From NCBI GenBank assembly GCA_026991055.1, contig JALXCE010000126.1, forward strand, positions 1 to 6,827: a stretch of DNA of 6,827 nucleotides. The letters run 5' to 3'. Both the position numbers and the translations under genes were made by a program. The DNA comes from Caldifarciminota bacterium (GTDB taxonomy: Bacteria; Hydrothermota; Hydrothermia; B15-G9; WFZT01). The notes beneath the pieces were generated by a model. The model had not been told where the DNA came from. It made no database searches and was given only the letters and a program-made list of their open reading frames with translations. This document shows, piece after piece, positions 6,657 through 6,827 of the stretch (within the stretch, counting starts at the first letter, position 1; every line of letters starts with the position of its first letter).

Positions 6657-6698
6657 CCATTCTCCTCTGATCCCTCCTTCAAAGGGAAGTAGGGGGAT
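6657..6698 (-). repeat. Palindromic repeat family A, copy 4 (degenerate)
   Basis: CCATTCTCCTCTGA (6657-6670) leads into a 9-bp stem with one C-T mismatch, 6672-6680 with 6686-6694, ending GGGGGAT. It matches copy 1 (11-53) in lead, stem and end, and is inverted relative to the neighbouring copy at 6575-6614. The mismatch suggests decay. Confidence 0.7.
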
Positions 6699-6748
6699 AT
6701 TGTCCTGTCCTGATATATGTTTACAGTACAACTCCCCACGTGGATGAT

Positions 6749-6754
6749 TATAAA
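6749..6754 (+). promoter_or_regulatory. Possible -10 element for the plus-strand gene
   Basis: TATAAA lies about 12 nt before the Shine-Dalgarno of the gene at 6777 and would give a leader of about 15 nt. No good -35 sits at 16-18 nt spacing; TTTACA at 6720-6725 is 23 nt away, which is too far. This is a weak call. Confidence 0.25.
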
Positions 6755-6760
6755 ACTCTT

Positions 6761-6769
6761 AAAGGAGGT
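6761..6769 (+). promoter_or_regulatory. Strong Shine-Dalgarno of the plus-strand gene
   Basis: AAAGGAGGT is a near-full complement to the 16S rRNA 3' end and sits 7 nt before ATG at 6777. It decides the start of the partial gene at the right edge and shows that this organism uses the standard anti-Shine-Dalgarno, in contrast to glyQ, which has none. Confidence 0.85.
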
Positions 6770-6776
6770 CACTTCT

Positions 6777-6827
6777 ATGCCTGATAACAACAAAAATTAC
6801 ACCGAAGCCCTAAAACTCAAGGTTATT
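6777..6827 (+). CDS. 5' end of an unidentified protein-coding gene (runs off the window)
   Basis: Seventeen codons are visible, reading MPDNNKNYTEALKLKVI, then the window ends. The call rests on the excellent Shine-Dalgarno and spacing and on the uninterrupted frame. The visible N-terminus is hydrophilic and charged, with no signal peptide or membrane segment so far. I do not recognise the family from so few residues and assign no function. It is transcribed away from the glyQ operon. Confidence 0.8.
   Translation, partial: MPDNNKNYTEALKLKVI

Larger units (their letters stand above)
6352..6776. other. Divergent intergenic region rich in palindromes
   Basis: Between the glyQ promoter and the plus-strand gene I see no real gene. 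Open frames over 6511-6747 on both strands are translations of the palindromic repeats (LPSPGKGGRG-like peptides) and lack coding character. The region holds a long imperfect hairpin (6370-6447), an AT-rich small hairpin with arms 6451-6457 and 6469-6475, two family A repeats (6575-6614 and 6657-6698), and an 11-nt direct repeat (6351-6361 and 6487-6497). Confidence 0.75.

Noticed and set aside
6511..6747. 78-aa open frame on the plus strand, and a 70-aa frame opposite it
   Set aside because: Both are largely translations of the two palindromic repeats (Pro/Gly/Arg-rich stretches), have no Shine-Dalgarno at their starts that I can see, and mirror each other on the two strands as repeats do.

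Overview
The window is a bacterial chromosomal segment. Most of it is one compact minus-strand operon, read in the order glyQ (6311-5433), glyS (5436-3349), polA (3352-857), ogt (816-334). These encode the two subunits of the heterotetrameric glycyl-tRNA synthetase, a full-length family-A DNA polymerase I, and an O6-alkylguanine-DNA alkyltransferase. A separate gene begins divergently on the plus strand at 6777 and runs off the right edge after 17 codons.

The separate alpha and beta glycyl-tRNA synthetase subunits and a PolA with an N-terminal 5'-nuclease show this is Bacteria. The Lys/Glu-rich proteins, the Taq-like PolA (831 aa with a degenerate proofreading domain) and the G/C-rich palindromic repeats between genes would suit a deep-branching, possibly thermophilic, uncultured lineage such as a WOR-3-like candidate phylum. 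That placement is only an impression; the window has no rRNA.

Layout: 1-333 is non-coding 3' flank of the operon with three G/C-rich hairpins, one of which (87-120) looks like an intrinsic terminator for the operon. 334-6311 is the operon. The glyQ/glyS and glyS/polA junctions are both 4-nt ATGA stop/start overlaps, so translation is probably coupled. ogt follows polA after 40 nt. A perfect-consensus sigma70-type promoter (TTGACA, 18-nt spacer, TATAAT) lies so close to the glyQ ATG that the predicted 5' leader is only about 3-5 nt, so glyQ is probably translated from an essentially leaderless mRNA. 6352-6776 is a divergent intergenic region packed with palindromes; the plus-strand gene after it has a strong Shine-Dalgarno.

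The genes join glycine charging of tRNA to DNA gap filling, Okazaki-fragment processing and direct reversal of alkylation damage. No obviously new enzymatic system is present. The less ordinary features are the near-leaderless glyQ promoter, substitutions around the Ogt active site, and two families of palindromic repeats on both sides of the operon, one showing compensatory stem changes.
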